In this document: positions 48,029-57,310 of the stretch, piece after piece | How the letters are laid out: the number at the start of each line of letters is the position of its first letter | Numbering within the stretch: position 1 is the stretch's first letter | Made by a program: the position numbers and the translations under genes | Assembly (NCBI RefSeq): GCF_019711435.1 | Contig: NZ_JAIGNK010000003.1 | Coordinates: forward strand, 62,001 to 126,000 | DNA: 64,000 bases | DNA from: Qipengyuania polymorpha | GTDB taxonomy: Bacteria; Pseudomonadota; Alphaproteobacteria; Sphingomonadales; Sphingomonadaceae | Direction of reading: 5' to 3' | Notes under the pieces: generated by a model | Seen by the model: only the letters and a program-made list of their open reading frames with translations | The model's database searches: none | Told to the model about the DNA's origin: nothing

Positions 48029-49568
48029 GCGCGGCCCAGACGGCCAGCCCGCCCACGCCCATCGCGGCTATGTAGCCGAGCCATCCGCGGCGCTCCTTCC
48101 TGGGTGCGCCGGGTCCGAACTCGATCGGGATTTCGGGTAGCGGCGGCGGCTCTGGCGCGCCGCCCTTGGGCGGGAAGCGGTCCTCGATCCGGCGCACGAG
48201 GTCGGGGATGCGCAGCAGCGTCTCGGTATCCTCGCGGATACGGTCTGCAATCGCAGCCTCGGGGCCCAGCTCGTCGCGAATCCAGCTGCGCACGTAGGGC
48301 GCGGAAACGTCCCACATATTGATGGCGGGATTGAGCTGGGTGGCGATGCCCTCGACCATCACCATGGTCTTCTGCAGCAGCAGCAAATGCGGCTGCGTCT
48401 GCATGTCGAAATCGCGCGTGATGGCGAACAGCCCGTCGAGCATCTGGCCGACACTGAGTTCGCTCACCGGCTTGCCGCGCATGGGTTCGCCCACGGCCCT
48501 CAGCGCCGTCGCGAACTCGTCGACATTGTGATAGCTCGGGACGTATTGCGCCTCGAAATGGATTTCGGCGACGCGGCGGTAATTGCCTGTCGTCAGGCCG
48601 TAGAGGATTTCCGCCAGCCACATGCGCGCGCGCCGGTCGATCCGGCCCATGATGCCGAAATCGATCGCGGCGATGGTCCCGTCCGCCTTCACGAACAGGT
48701 TCCCCTGGTGCATGTCGGCGTGGAAGAAGCCGGCCGCGATCGCCTGCTTGAGGAAGGCGAGCACGAGGCGGCTCGCCAGCTCGTCCATGTCGTGGCCCGC
48801 GGCAATCAACGCCTCGGTGTCGCTGATCTTGATCCCGTCGATCCAGTCGACGGTCATCACCCGGCCATTGGTCCGGTCCCAGTCGATGCCGGGGATCTCG
48901 TATTTCTCCGTGCCGACCATGTGCTCGGCAAGTTCCGACGCACTGGCGGCTTCGCGGCGCAGGTCGAGCTCGCGATTGGTCCAGCGTTTGAAATTGGCGA
49001 TGGTGAGGCGCGGGCGCAGGCGCGCAGCCTCGCCGCCGAAGCTTTCGAGATGGGCGGCGGCCCATTCGTACGTGTCGATATCCTTGGCAAACTGCTCGCG
49101 CACGCCGGGGCGCAGGACCTTGACGGCGACCGTCTTGCCTTCGGTCGTGACCGCGCGGTGGACCTGCGCAATCGAGGCCGCGCCCACCGGCACGGGGTCG
49201 AATTCGGCCCAGAGGTTTTCCAGAGGCTGCTCGAAACTCGCCTCGATGCTGGCCTTGATCTGCTCGAAGGGAACGGGCGGCAGGTCGTCCTGCAGGCTCA
49301 GGAGGTTCTTCGCCGCTTCCTCGCCCACGAGGTCGGGCCGCGTTGCCAGCGTCTGGCCCAGCTTGATGGCGGCCGGGCCGATATCGCGGAAGGCGCCTGC
49401 GTAATCGGGCTCCCTCGGCTGCACCGTGCCGAGCCGCGCAATCCGTGCCAGCCGCTTGACCGGCGGCGGCGTGTTGGGATCGCGCTCGATACCGCGCAGC
49501 GCGCCGTGCCTCGCCAGCGTGCGGCCCCATTTCAGGAGCCGCCAGATATGCGTTGCGGGACGTGCCAC
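48006..49568 (-). CDS. ubiB: Ubiquinone biosynthesis regulatory kinase-like protein UbiB
   Basis: A 520-residue ABC1/ADCK-family atypical kinase needed for ubiquinone synthesis. The family KxGQ motif appears as AIKLGQTLATRPDL near 65. VPVGAASIAQVHRA (the A-rich loop) and the metal site DFGIMGRID follow. A C-terminal hydrophobic segment anchors it to the membrane. It starts three bases after ubiE, so the two are co-transcribed. Confidence 0.94.
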   Translation of the reverse strand: MARPATHIWRLLKWGRTLARHGALRGIERDPNTPPPVKRLARIARLGTVQPREPDYAGAFRDIGPAAIKLGQTLATRPDLVGEEAAKNLLSLQDDLPPVPFEQIKASIEASFEQPLENLWAEFDPVPVGAASIAQVHRAVTTEGKTVAVKVLRPGVREQFAKDIDTYEWAAAHLESFGGEAARLRPRLTIANFKRWTNRELDLRREAASASELAEHMVGTEKYEIPGIDWDRTNGRVMTVDWIDGIKISDTEALIAAGHDMDELASRLVLAFLKQAIAAGFFHADMHQGNLFVKADGTIAAIDFGIMGRIDRRARMWLAEILYGLTTGNYRRVAEIHFEAQYVPSYHNVDEFATALRAVGEPMRGKPVSELSVGQMLDGLFAITRDFDMQTQPHLLLLQKTMVMVEGIATQLNPAINMWDVSAPYVRSWIRDELGPEAAIADRIREDTETLLRIPDLVRRIEDRFPPKGGAPEPPPLPEIPIEFGPGAPRKERRGWLGYIAAMGVGGLAVWAALTQGLLG

Positions 49569-49571
49569 GCC

Positions 49572-50315
49572 TTAGACTTTCCACCCCGAATGGATATTCA
49601 CCGCGCCGCCGAGGATTTTCTCGACCCGCGTGTTTTCGAAGCCTGCATTGCGGATCATGGCCTCGAATTCGGGCGGCTTCGGGAAGCGGCGGATCGATTC
49701 GGCGAGGTAGCGATAGCTGTCCTCGTCATTGGCAATCGCCTTGCCGATCTTGGGCATGAGCTGGTGCGAATAGAGGTCGTAGACTTCCTTGAAGCCGGGC
49801 CAGTCGGTCTGGCTGAATTCCATGCAATAGAAGCGCCCGCCGTACTTCAGCACGCGGTGCGCCTCCTTCAGGGCCTTGTCGATGAAGGTCACGTTCCGGA
49901 TGCCGAAGACGATGGTGTAGGCATCGAAAGTGCGGCTCGAGAACGCCAGCTCCTCGGCGTTCTGGCGGCTCCAGACGAGGCCGTCGATCCCGCGCTCCAT
50001 CGCGCGTTCGATACCGACGTCGAGCATGTCCTGGTTGATGTCCGACACGGTCACGCTCGCTCCACGCTCCGCCATGCGGAAGGCGATGTCGCCCGTGCCG
50101 CCGGCCATGTCGAGGATCTGCTCACCCGGCTGCGGCTTCACGCGCGCGACGAAGCGGTTCTTCCAGAGCCGGTGCATCCCGCCGCTCATCGCGTCGTTCA
50201 TGATGTCGTATTTGGCGGCGACGCTCGAAAAGATCTCGCCCACGCGGCCGGTCTTTTCGCTCGCATCGATGTCTTCGTAGCCGAAGGAAACGGTGTCACT
50301 CATGGGCGTGTTCAT
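49572..50315 (-). CDS. ubiE: Demethylmenaquinone/2-methoxy-6-polyprenylphenol methyltransferase UbiE
   Basis: A 247-residue SAM-dependent C-methyltransferase of quinone synthesis. The SAM motif ILDMAGGTGDIAFRMAERG is near 70-88, and the signature YDIMNDAMSGGMHRLWK near 40-55. IVFGIRNVTFIDKAL is the usual motif II region. Start at 50315 has an AAGG site; the ATG four codons later is the alternative. It is divergent from mutM. Confidence 0.94.
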   Translation of the reverse strand: MNTPMSDTVSFGYEDIDASEKTGRVGEIFSSVAAKYDIMNDAMSGGMHRLWKNRFVARVKPQPGEQILDMAGGTGDIAFRMAERGASVTVSDINQDMLDVGIERAMERGIDGLVWSRQNAEELAFSSRTFDAYTIVFGIRNVTFIDKALKEAHRVLKYGGRFYCMEFSQTDWPGFKEVYDLYSHQLMPKIGKAIANDEDSYRYLAESIRRFPKPPEFEAMIRNAGFENTRVEKILGGAVNIHSGWKV

Positions 50316-50371
50316 AAGGATGGGCCTTAGGGGGAATTGAGCGGAGCGCAAAGGGTGTTAGAGGGGTTTTC

Positions 50372-51187
50372 ATGCCAGAGCTTCCCGAAGTCGAAACAAC
50401 GGTGCGCGGCCTTGCGCGGTTCCTCGAAGGCGAGACGATCACGCGGGTGAGCGTGAACCGCCCCGATATGCGCCGCCCCTTCCCGCCCGATCTGGTGCAG
50501 GCGCTGACAGGCGCCAGCGTGACGCACCTGTCGCGCCGGGCGAAATACGGCCTCATCCACACCAGCCGTGACCATGCGATGATCTTCCATCTCGGCATGA
50601 GCGGGCGCTGGCGGATCGACCCGGAGGCGGATGAGAAGCACGACCATCTGGTGATCGAAACCGCAGGCCACCGCTTCGCATTGAACGACCCGCGCCGCTT
50701 CGGCTCGGTCGATCTGATGACGAGCGGCGAGCTGGTGACATGGAAACCCTTCGCCGCGCTGGGGCCGGAGCCGCTGGGCGAAGGTCTCACTCCCGAGCAC
50801 CTGCGCGAGGCAACACGCGGGCGCAAACAGGCGATCAAGCTGCTGTTGCTCGACCAGAGCATCGTGGCGGGCCTCGGCAATATCTACGTCTGCGAGGCAC
50901 TGTGGCACGCGGGCATCCATCCGCGAAAGGCCGGCGGCAAGGTTACCATGCCGCAGCTGCGCCGCCTCGTCCCCGCGATCAAGGACGTGCTGGAACGCTC
51001 CATCCGCGACGGTGGCAGCACCTTGCGCGATTTCGCCCAGCCCGACGGAAACCTCGGCTATTTCGCCACCCGCTTCCACGTCTACGGCCGCGAGGGCGAA
51101 CCCTGCCACCACGAGGACAGCGGCACGATCCGCCGCATCGTGCAGGGCGGCCGCAGCACGTGGTTTTGTCCGATTTGCCAGAGGTAG
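50372..51187 (+). CDS. mutM: Formamidopyrimidine-DNA glycosylase
   Basis: A 271-residue base-excision enzyme removing 8-oxoguanine. The N-terminal catalytic MPELPEVETTVRG, with Pro 2 and Glu 3, is intact. The C-terminal zinc finger departs from the usual C-x2-C...C-x2-C: the first pair reads CHHED, so the second cysteine is missing, and one residue is added before CPIC. A histidine next to the first cysteine may replace it. The gene is divergent from ubiE. Confidence 0.94.
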   Translation: MPELPEVETTVRGLARFLEGETITRVSVNRPDMRRPFPPDLVQALTGASVTHLSRRAKYGLIHTSRDHAMIFHLGMSGRWRIDPEADEKHDHLVIETAGHRFALNDPRRFGSVDLMTSGELVTWKPFAALGPEPLGEGLTPEHLREATRGRKQAIKLLLLDQSIVAGLGNIYVCEALWHAGIHPRKAGGKVTMPQLRRLVPAIKDVLERSIRDGGSTLRDFAQPDGNLGYFATRFHVYGREGEPCHHEDSGTIRRIVQGGRSTWFCPICQR

Positions 51188-51232
51188 GCGCCAGAGGTTG
51201 TCTTGGAACATGGGAAGAGATAACAATCCGCT

Positions 51233-51547
51233 ATGGAAATTCCGACCTATCTCTTGATCACATTCGCCGGACTTCTGGCCGTCCCTCTGGTGGCGACGAT
51301 CTTGGCCTATGGGTTAACTCGGAAGACCCAACTGTCCGCACTCATCGGGGCGAGCATTGTCCCGGCGTTGTTCATCGCCAATCTTCTCTATTGGATGGTC
51401 GATATGGAAGTCGACGACCCGCCGCCAGGTCCAGTCTTAGCCGGATCGCTGGTCGCCATCCCGATCATCTGGGTGATCCTGTATTTTGTCTGTCGGGTCG
51501 AGCTGTGGATGGTCGAGTGTCTGAATTCGAAAGAACAGCGCCCTTAG
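51233..51547 (+). CDS. Hypothetical membrane protein
   Basis: A 104-residue protein with three hydrophobic stretches (about 7-25, 34-54, 68-88) and an acidic, proline-rich loop (near 56-65) between the second and third. No family is recognised. It is 45 bases downstream of mutM in the same direction and may be co-transcribed. The local base composition appears slightly less GC-rich than its neighbours by eye. Confidence 0.6.
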   Translation: MEIPTYLLITFAGLLAVPLVATILAYGLTRKTQLSALIGASIVPALFIANLLYWMVDMEVDDPPPGPVLAGSLVAIPIIWVILYFVCRVELWMVECLNSKEQRP

Positions 51548-51554
51548 CGGCCCC

Positions 51555-52226
51555 TCACAAATCCAGCGAAGCATATTCCCGTGGCGGCGGTAGCCCGTCC
51601 ATCTTCTCGCTAAGCAGCGGGCGGAAGCTGGGGCGGCTTTTCATGACCATGTACCAGCCCTGCGCCTGCTCGTGCCCGCGCCAGTCGACCGCGCCGAGGT
51701 AATCGACCACCGAAAGATGCGCCGCGCAGGTGAGGTCGGCGAGGCTCAGCTGCGGCCCCGCCAGCCATTGGCGCGTGTCGACCAGCCAGTCGATGTAATC
51801 GAGATGGCCGTGCAGCATCCGGCCCATGCTCCGCAGCACCTGCCCGTCGGGCGGCTGCTTGGTGATGAGGCGCTTCTTCATCTTCTCGTGCAGCGCAGGC
51901 TCGGTCACGTCGGCGTAGAAATTCTCGTCGAACAGCGCGACCAGCCGGCGGATTTCCGCGCGTTGCATCGCATTGCCCGAAATCATCGGATTGCGCTCGA
52001 CCGTTTCCTCGATGAATTCGCAAATTGCCTGGCTATCGCACAGCGTCGCGCGGCGCGCAGGGTCGTGCAGCACCGGTGTCTTGCCCGCCGGGTTCAACTG
52101 CCAGAACGCATCGCGCCCGTCCCACGGATTCTCGCGCACGAGTTCGTAGGCAACCGACTTCTCGCCCAGGAGAAGGCGCAGTTTCCGGCTGAAGGGACAC
52201 AAGGGGAATTGGTGGAGCTGCCACAT
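51555..52226 (-). CDS. Glutathione S-transferase family protein
   Basis: A 223-residue two-domain GST. The thioredoxin-like half (1-78) begins LHQFPLCPFSRKLRLLLGEK, with a cysteine at the start of helix 1 in the position used by omega- and beta-type members. SQAICEFIEE is the glutathione-binding turn, and an all-helical domain follows. The ATG at 52226 is preferred because it begins the first strand; an ATG five codons upstream is possible. The substrate is unknown. Confidence 0.85.
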   Translation of the reverse strand: MWQLHQFPLCPFSRKLRLLLGEKSVAYELVRENPWDGRDAFWQLNPAGKTPVLHDPARRATLCDSQAICEFIEETVERNPMISGNAMQRAEIRRLVALFDENFYADVTEPALHEKMKKRLITKQPPDGQVLRSMGRMLHGHLDYIDWLVDTRQWLAGPQLSLADLTCAAHLSVVDYLGAVDWRGHEQAQGWYMVMKSRPSFRPLLSEKMDGLPPPREYASLDL

Positions 52227-52317
52227 GCTGGCAAACCCCATGCCTCACCCGCGCAGCAAAATCCACATGAGCCAGCGTGGCTGTATCAAATTTTTACAAG
52301 GACAATCAGACGGCTTG

Positions 52318-52785
52318 CTATTCGTTCGTTGGCCCGACTTCCTTCATGCGCTCGGCCATGTCCTTCAGCGCCGGCATCATCTTTTCCATCGCCTCGGCCA
52401 TCGAACCCATCGCGTCGAGTGCGCGCGGCAGGTTCTTCTCGATTTCCTCGGGCACGCGGTCGGCCTCGGGTGCCATCGAACGCAAGGTCGCGTCCGGGTC
52501 GACCTCGGGCGCATCCTCGCCTGCGACCGAGCCCCCAACGTCGTTCAGGGCCTCCATCAGCGGGGCGAGCGGCATGTCTAGCAAGACCTCGCTCATCGTA
52601 CGCAGCATGAGCGCCATCTGGCGCTGCTGCTCGGGGTCCTTGAAGCGCTCTGCCATGCCGGAGAAGTCATCGCCCGGCTCTTCCAGCGCGAGCGGTGCTT
52701 CGTCTTGCGCCTCGTCCTGCGCAAGCAGGGGAGCAGGCGCGGCGACAACGCTCGCGGCGAGGGCGGACAGGACGAGTTTACGCAT
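52318..52785 (-). CDS. Hypothetical secreted acidic protein
   Basis: A 155-residue protein with a clear signal peptide (about 1-22, ending LLAQ). The mature part is acidic, methionine-rich and helical (RQMALMLRTMSEVLLD, AMGSMAEAMEKMMPALKDM). It probably resides in the periplasm. No family is recognised. The next gene upstream on the same strand encodes another short signal-peptide protein rich in Met and Ala. Confidence 0.7.
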   Translation of the reverse strand: MRKLVLSALAASVVAAPAPLLAQDEAQDEAPLALEEPGDDFSGMAERFKDPEQQRQMALMLRTMSEVLLDMPLAPLMEALNDVGGSVAGEDAPEVDPDATLRSMAPEADRVPEEIEKNLPRALDAMGSMAEAMEKMMPALKDMAERMKEVGPTNE

Positions 52786-52858
52786 GGGGATTCCCCGGGT
52801 GGTTTCGGCTACCCGGAATGACTAGCAAAACGCCGCTGAAAGGGGGCTGAACGGGCGT

Positions 52859-53266
52859 TTAGAGGCCCGATGCCTGTTTCATCAGCAGGCATGCCGGCAT
52901 GCGTAGTTCGACGTCTTCGAGCATTCGTTCCTGCATGTCTTCCATGCCATTTGCGATAAGCCGCATGACCTGCGGACGGGTCAGGCCGTGGTCGTCCATG
53001 AGTGAGGCCATGGTGCGCACGAAAAACTCTTTCCCGCCATTGGCCTCCATGTCCTCCCACGCCGCGCCGCGCTCGTCGCCACCCTTCTGCCAGCCGGAGA
53101 CGAGCGCAAATGTCATGGCACAGCGGAACGAAGCTTCCTGCTCTGCGGTCAGCTGCGGCAGCGCTTCGGCTTCTTCCGCAGGTTGCGGGGCGGCAGGAGG
53201 CCCTTCCTGCGCAAGCGCGGCAGGAGCGATGGCAATCAGGGCGAGCGGTGCGAGAAGCGCTTTCAT
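52859..53266 (-). CDS. Hypothetical secreted protein
   Basis: A 135-residue protein with a signal peptide (1-20, ending ALAQ), a proline- and glutamate-rich linker, then a helical domain. That domain has two cysteines, one in FRCAMTFAL and one in MPACLLMK, which might form a disulfide. The ATG at 53266 is the only start giving a signal peptide. Divergent from the formaldehyde dehydrogenase gene. Function unknown. Confidence 0.7.
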   Translation of the reverse strand: MKALLAPLALIAIAPAALAQEGPPAAPQPAEEAEALPQLTAEQEASFRCAMTFALVSGWQKGGDERGAAWEDMEANGGKEFFVRTMASLMDDHGLTRPQVMRLIANGMEDMQERMLEDVELRMPACLLMKQASGL

Positions 53267-53366
53267 GGCAGGCCTTCTAGCGGACAGGCCCTTAACCGCA
53301 AGCAACGCTGCTTGCCCCTGCCCGCTCGCTTCCCTACGCCTTCCAGCAAGAGGAGATTCGTTTCAG

Positions 53367-54476
<1,110 letters not shown>

Positions 54477-54500
54477 TATATTCACCAAGGAGAGAGAATA

Positions 54501-54881
54501 ATGTTCAGCCATGTGATGCTGGGGGCCGACGATATCGACGCCTCGAAGAAGTTCTACGATGCCTGCTTCAAGGCGCTGGGCGGGCGCGAGGGTCAGGTCG
54601 ACCCCAAGGGCCGCGTCATCTACATGCATAATGGCGGCATCTTCCTCATCACCAAGCCCATCGACGGGCAGCCCGCGAGTTGCGGCAACGGCTCGACCAT
54701 CGGCTTTGCCGCATCGAGCGAAGAAATGGCCGATGCCTGGCATAAGGCGGGCAGCGAGAATGGCGGCACCGAAATCGAAGACCCGCCGGGCATCCGTGAG
54801 GGCGCAGGGATGAAGCTCTACCTCGCCTATTTGCGCGACCCGGCAGGCAACAAGGTCTGCGCGATGTACCGTCCGGGCTGA
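54501..54881 (+). CDS. VOC-family (glyoxalase-like) protein
   Basis: A 126-residue vicinal oxygen chelate protein with paired beta-alpha-beta units, beginning FSHVMLGADDIDASKKFYD and ending YLRDPAGNKVCAMYRPG. His 4 (in FSHVML) may serve as a metal ligand. An AAGGAGAGAG site precedes it. It sits between the two formaldehyde-oxidation genes, so a role with glutathione adducts is plausible, but the substrate is unknown. Confidence 0.85.
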   Translation: MFSHVMLGADDIDASKKFYDACFKALGGREGQVDPKGRVIYMHNGGIFLITKPIDGQPASCGNGSTIGFAASSEEMADAWHKAGSENGGTEIEDPPGIREGAGMKLYLAYLRDPAGNKVCAMYRPG

Positions 54882-54884
54882 GCC

Positions 54885-55394
54885 TTGGCGGACAAGGGCG
54901 AAGCGGGATTGCGGGAGGACATGGATGCCCTCGCAATCCCCTTCGATATCCACGAGCACGAAGCGGTCTTCACCGTCGAGGAAAGCCGCGATATCAAGGC
55001 GAGCATTCCGGGCGAGCACACCAAGAACCTGTTCCTGAAGGACAAGGACGGGGACTTCTGGCTGGTCACCGTGCCCGGCGAAATGCGGGTCGACCTGAAG
55101 GCCCTGCCCGCCGCCATCGGCTGCAAAAGGGTGAGCTTCGGCAAGCCCGAACCGATGCTGGAATTGCTCGGCCTAACGCCTGGCTCGGTCACCCCTCTGG
55201 GCGCAATCCATGCGCCTCCGGGCAGCATCACGGTGGTGCTCGACCGCAGCCTCGCAAAGGCTGCGCGGGTCAACGTCCACCCGCTTCGCAACACCGCGAC
55301 CATCGGGCTGTCCGGCGCGGACCTCTTGCGCCTGCTCGAACACTGGGGTCATGCGCCGCTGGTCGCGGATATCCCCGCGCAGGAGACCCCATGA
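54885..55394 (+). CDS. Prolyl-tRNA editing protein, ProX/YbaK type
   Basis: A 169-residue aminoacyl-tRNA deacylase of the YbaK/ProX family, which clears mischarged tRNA (Ala-tRNAPro or Cys-tRNAPro). Family segments: HEHEAVFTVEES, GEHTKNLFLKDKDGDFWLV and GSVTPLGAIHAP. The TTG start at 54885 is kept because it includes the first helix normally present; an ATG 12 codons later has a GGGAGG sequence too close to use well. It ends in an ATGA overlap with fghA. Confidence 0.85.
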   Translation: MADKGEAGLREDMDALAIPFDIHEHEAVFTVEESRDIKASIPGEHTKNLFLKDKDGDFWLVTVPGEMRVDLKALPAAIGCKRVSFGKPEPMLELLGLTPGSVTPLGAIHAPPGSITVVLDRSLAKAARVNVHPLRNTATIGLSGADLLRLLEHWGHAPLVADIPAQETP

Positions 55395-56230
55395 CCCTCG
55401 ACCATCTCTCGCAGAACAAGGCCTTCGGCGGCGACCAGTTCGTCCTCTCGCACCAGTCGGAAGCGACGGGGACGGAAATGACCTTCTCGGTCTATGTCCC
55501 GCCGCACGCCGATGGCGCGAAGCTGCCGGTCCTGTGGTATCTGTCGGGCCTCACCTGCACGCATGCCAATGTGACCGAGAAGGGCGAATACCGGCAGGCA
55601 TGCGCGGAGCACGGGGTGATTTTCGTCGCGCCCGACACCTCCCCGCGCGGTGACGACGTCCCCGACGCCAGCGACGAATATGACTTCGGCAAGGGTGCAG
55701 GTTTCTATGTCGATGCGACCCGCGAGCCATGGTCGAAACACTACCGCATGCGCAGCTATATCGAGGACGAACTGCCCGCGATTATCGAGGCGAACTTCCC
55801 CGCCGACATGGCGCTGCAGGGCATCACCGGCCATTCGATGGGCGGCCACGGCGCGCTGACCATGGGCCTGCGCAATCCCGGCCGCTTCCGCTCGGTCAGC
55901 GCCTTCGCCCCCATCGTCGGGCCGAGCAAGGTGCCATGGGGCGAGAAAGCGCTGTCACGCTATCTCGGTGAGGACCGCGAGGCCTGGGCCGAATACGATG
56001 CAGTCGCGCTGATCGAGAACGGCGCGCGGGTGAACCACCTGCTGGTCGACCAGGGCACGGCGGATAATTTCCTTGAGGAGCAGCTCAAGACCGGCCTCCT
56101 CTCGATGGCCTGCGCCAAGGCGGGCATCCCAGCGGAAATCCGCATGCAGGAGGGGTACGACCACTCCTACTACTTCATCTCGACCTTCATGGCCGAGCAC
56201 GTGGCATGGCATGCGGCCCGGTTGGGCTAA
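55391..56230 (+). CDS. fghA: S-formylglutathione hydrolase
   Basis: A 279-residue esterase-D-type serine hydrolase releasing formate and glutathione. The nucleophile is in GHSMGGHGAL near 146-155, with the acid in DQGTADNF and the histidine in GYDHSYYFI. It completes formaldehyde oxidation started by the class III dehydrogenase. The ATG overlaps the editing-protein stop (55391-55394), so the four-gene set is an operon. The end overlaps the convergent SpoIIAA-like gene by four bases. Confidence 0.95.
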   Translation: MTLDHLSQNKAFGGDQFVLSHQSEATGTEMTFSVYVPPHADGAKLPVLWYLSGLTCTHANVTEKGEYRQACAEHGVIFVAPDTSPRGDDVPDASDEYDFGKGAGFYVDATREPWSKHYRMRSYIEDELPAIIEANFPADMALQGITGHSMGGHGALTMGLRNPGRFRSVSAFAPIVGPSKVPWGEKALSRYLGEDREAWAEYDAVALIENGARVNHLLVDQGTADNFLEEQLKTGLLSMACAKAGIPAEIRMQEGYDHSYYFISTFMAEHVAWHAARLG

Positions 56231-56592
56231 AGCGACAACCACGTTTCGGCGACATCCTCCTGGTCGAGGCCGAAGCTCCTTATCTCCAGCCCCGGAAACA
56301 GCGCCCCTTCGATCTCCGCGGCTTTCCTGAGCCAGTCGGAATCGCTCAGCACCGCGCATTTATCGAAGGCGCCGAGGAGGCGGAAGAGCTTGGGCAGGCG
56401 GCTGAACTCCACCGCGATGGCACCCAGGGTCGGGAGCTCGAAATTCGTGATCCGGTAAAGCATCTTGCCGCCCTTCACGCCTTCGGACTTGGCGATCAAA
56501 TCGTCGAGCGCCTTGCGCATGATGTCGGCATCGATTGCCCCGTCGAGAATGATGTCGACACGGGTTGGAGACGGCTTGGAAATGCTGAGCAT
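56227..56592 (-). CDS. SpoIIAA/STAS-like protein
   Basis: A 121-residue soluble protein resembling the SpoIIAA-like (PF11964) group: an N-terminal strand pair, then GKMLYRITNFELPTLGAIAVEF and a C-terminal RSFGLDQEDVAETWL. Such proteins have a STAS-like fold, and their bacterial role is unclear. It is nine bases downstream of the lipoprotein gene on the same strand and probably co-transcribed with it. Confidence 0.72.
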   Translation of the reverse strand: MLSISKPSPTRVDIILDGAIDADIMRKALDDLIAKSEGVKGGKMLYRITNFELPTLGAIAVEFSRLPKLFRLLGAFDKCAVLSDSDWLRKAAEIEGALFPGLEIRSFGLDQEDVAETWLSL

Positions 56593-56601
56593 GGGCCCTC
56601 C

Positions 56602-57165
56602 CTACTCTTCGTCAGCTATGCGAACCATCAGATGCGCAAAGGGCGTATCCTTCCACATCACGTATACCGGCTGCGAGGTATCGTTGCTCATGCCATCATA
56701 GAGCGCGGGGTCGGGCAGGATCAGCATCATGTGCGGCCCGTCCTTGATCCACATATTGTCGTCGGTGGGCTCGGTGGCGGCCGGATCGATATTGCTGACG
56801 CCGGGCGCGCCGCCCTCGCCTGCGAGCATGTAGGACACGCCGAACTTTCCGGTCGGGAATTCCCCGCCGGCCTGCATCGCGCCAAGCGCCTCCATCCAGA
56901 CCGCATCGTTGCACATCGGACCCATCCCGGGCGTCTCGGCGATGCAGGTCCAGCCGTTCGTCCCTTCGCGCAGCACATTGCCATCCGCGTCGAGCACCGT
57001 GGCATTGTCGGTTACGTCGGGAGGACCGGCAGAAAGCGCGCTCTGCATCGGGTCGTCGGGATCCGTAGCGGCTTCATCGGTGGCGGGCTCTCCGGCTTCG
57101 CCCGTGCTGCAGGCGGTGACCAGGGTGAGGGCTGCGACGGACGCAGCAAGCTTGGAAAAACGCAT
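56602..57165 (-). CDS. Hypothetical lipoprotein
   Basis: A 187-residue exported protein with lipobox LTLVTAC (Cys 19) and an acidic Thr/Glu/Asp/Ala-rich linker to about residue 45. The globular part contains GWTCIAETPGMGPMCNDAVW, where two cysteines may pair, and a methionine-rich region (IKDGPHMMLILP). I do not recognise a named family. The start at 57165 is the one that yields a signal sequence. Confidence 0.75.
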   Translation of the reverse strand: MRFSKLAASVAALTLVTACSTGEAGEPATDEAATDPDDPMQSALSAGPPDVTDNATVLDADGNVLREGTNGWTCIAETPGMGPMCNDAVWMEALGAMQAGGEFPTGKFGVSYMLAGEGGAPGVSNIDPAATEPTDDNMWIKDGPHMMLILPDPALYDGMSNDTSQPVYVMWKDTPFAHLMVRIADEE

Positions 57166-57310
57166 GGCTTCCTCCCGCGACCCTTGGCTTCGGGAGCAGA
57201 GAGCATACGCTTCAGGCAGGTGAATCGCAAAACACGGCAAAGCACTTGAATTGGCGCGACTTGTGTAAGGGCCGATCCGGCAGCTCCCCGGTCAGGAGAG
57301 CGAGTCGCCC

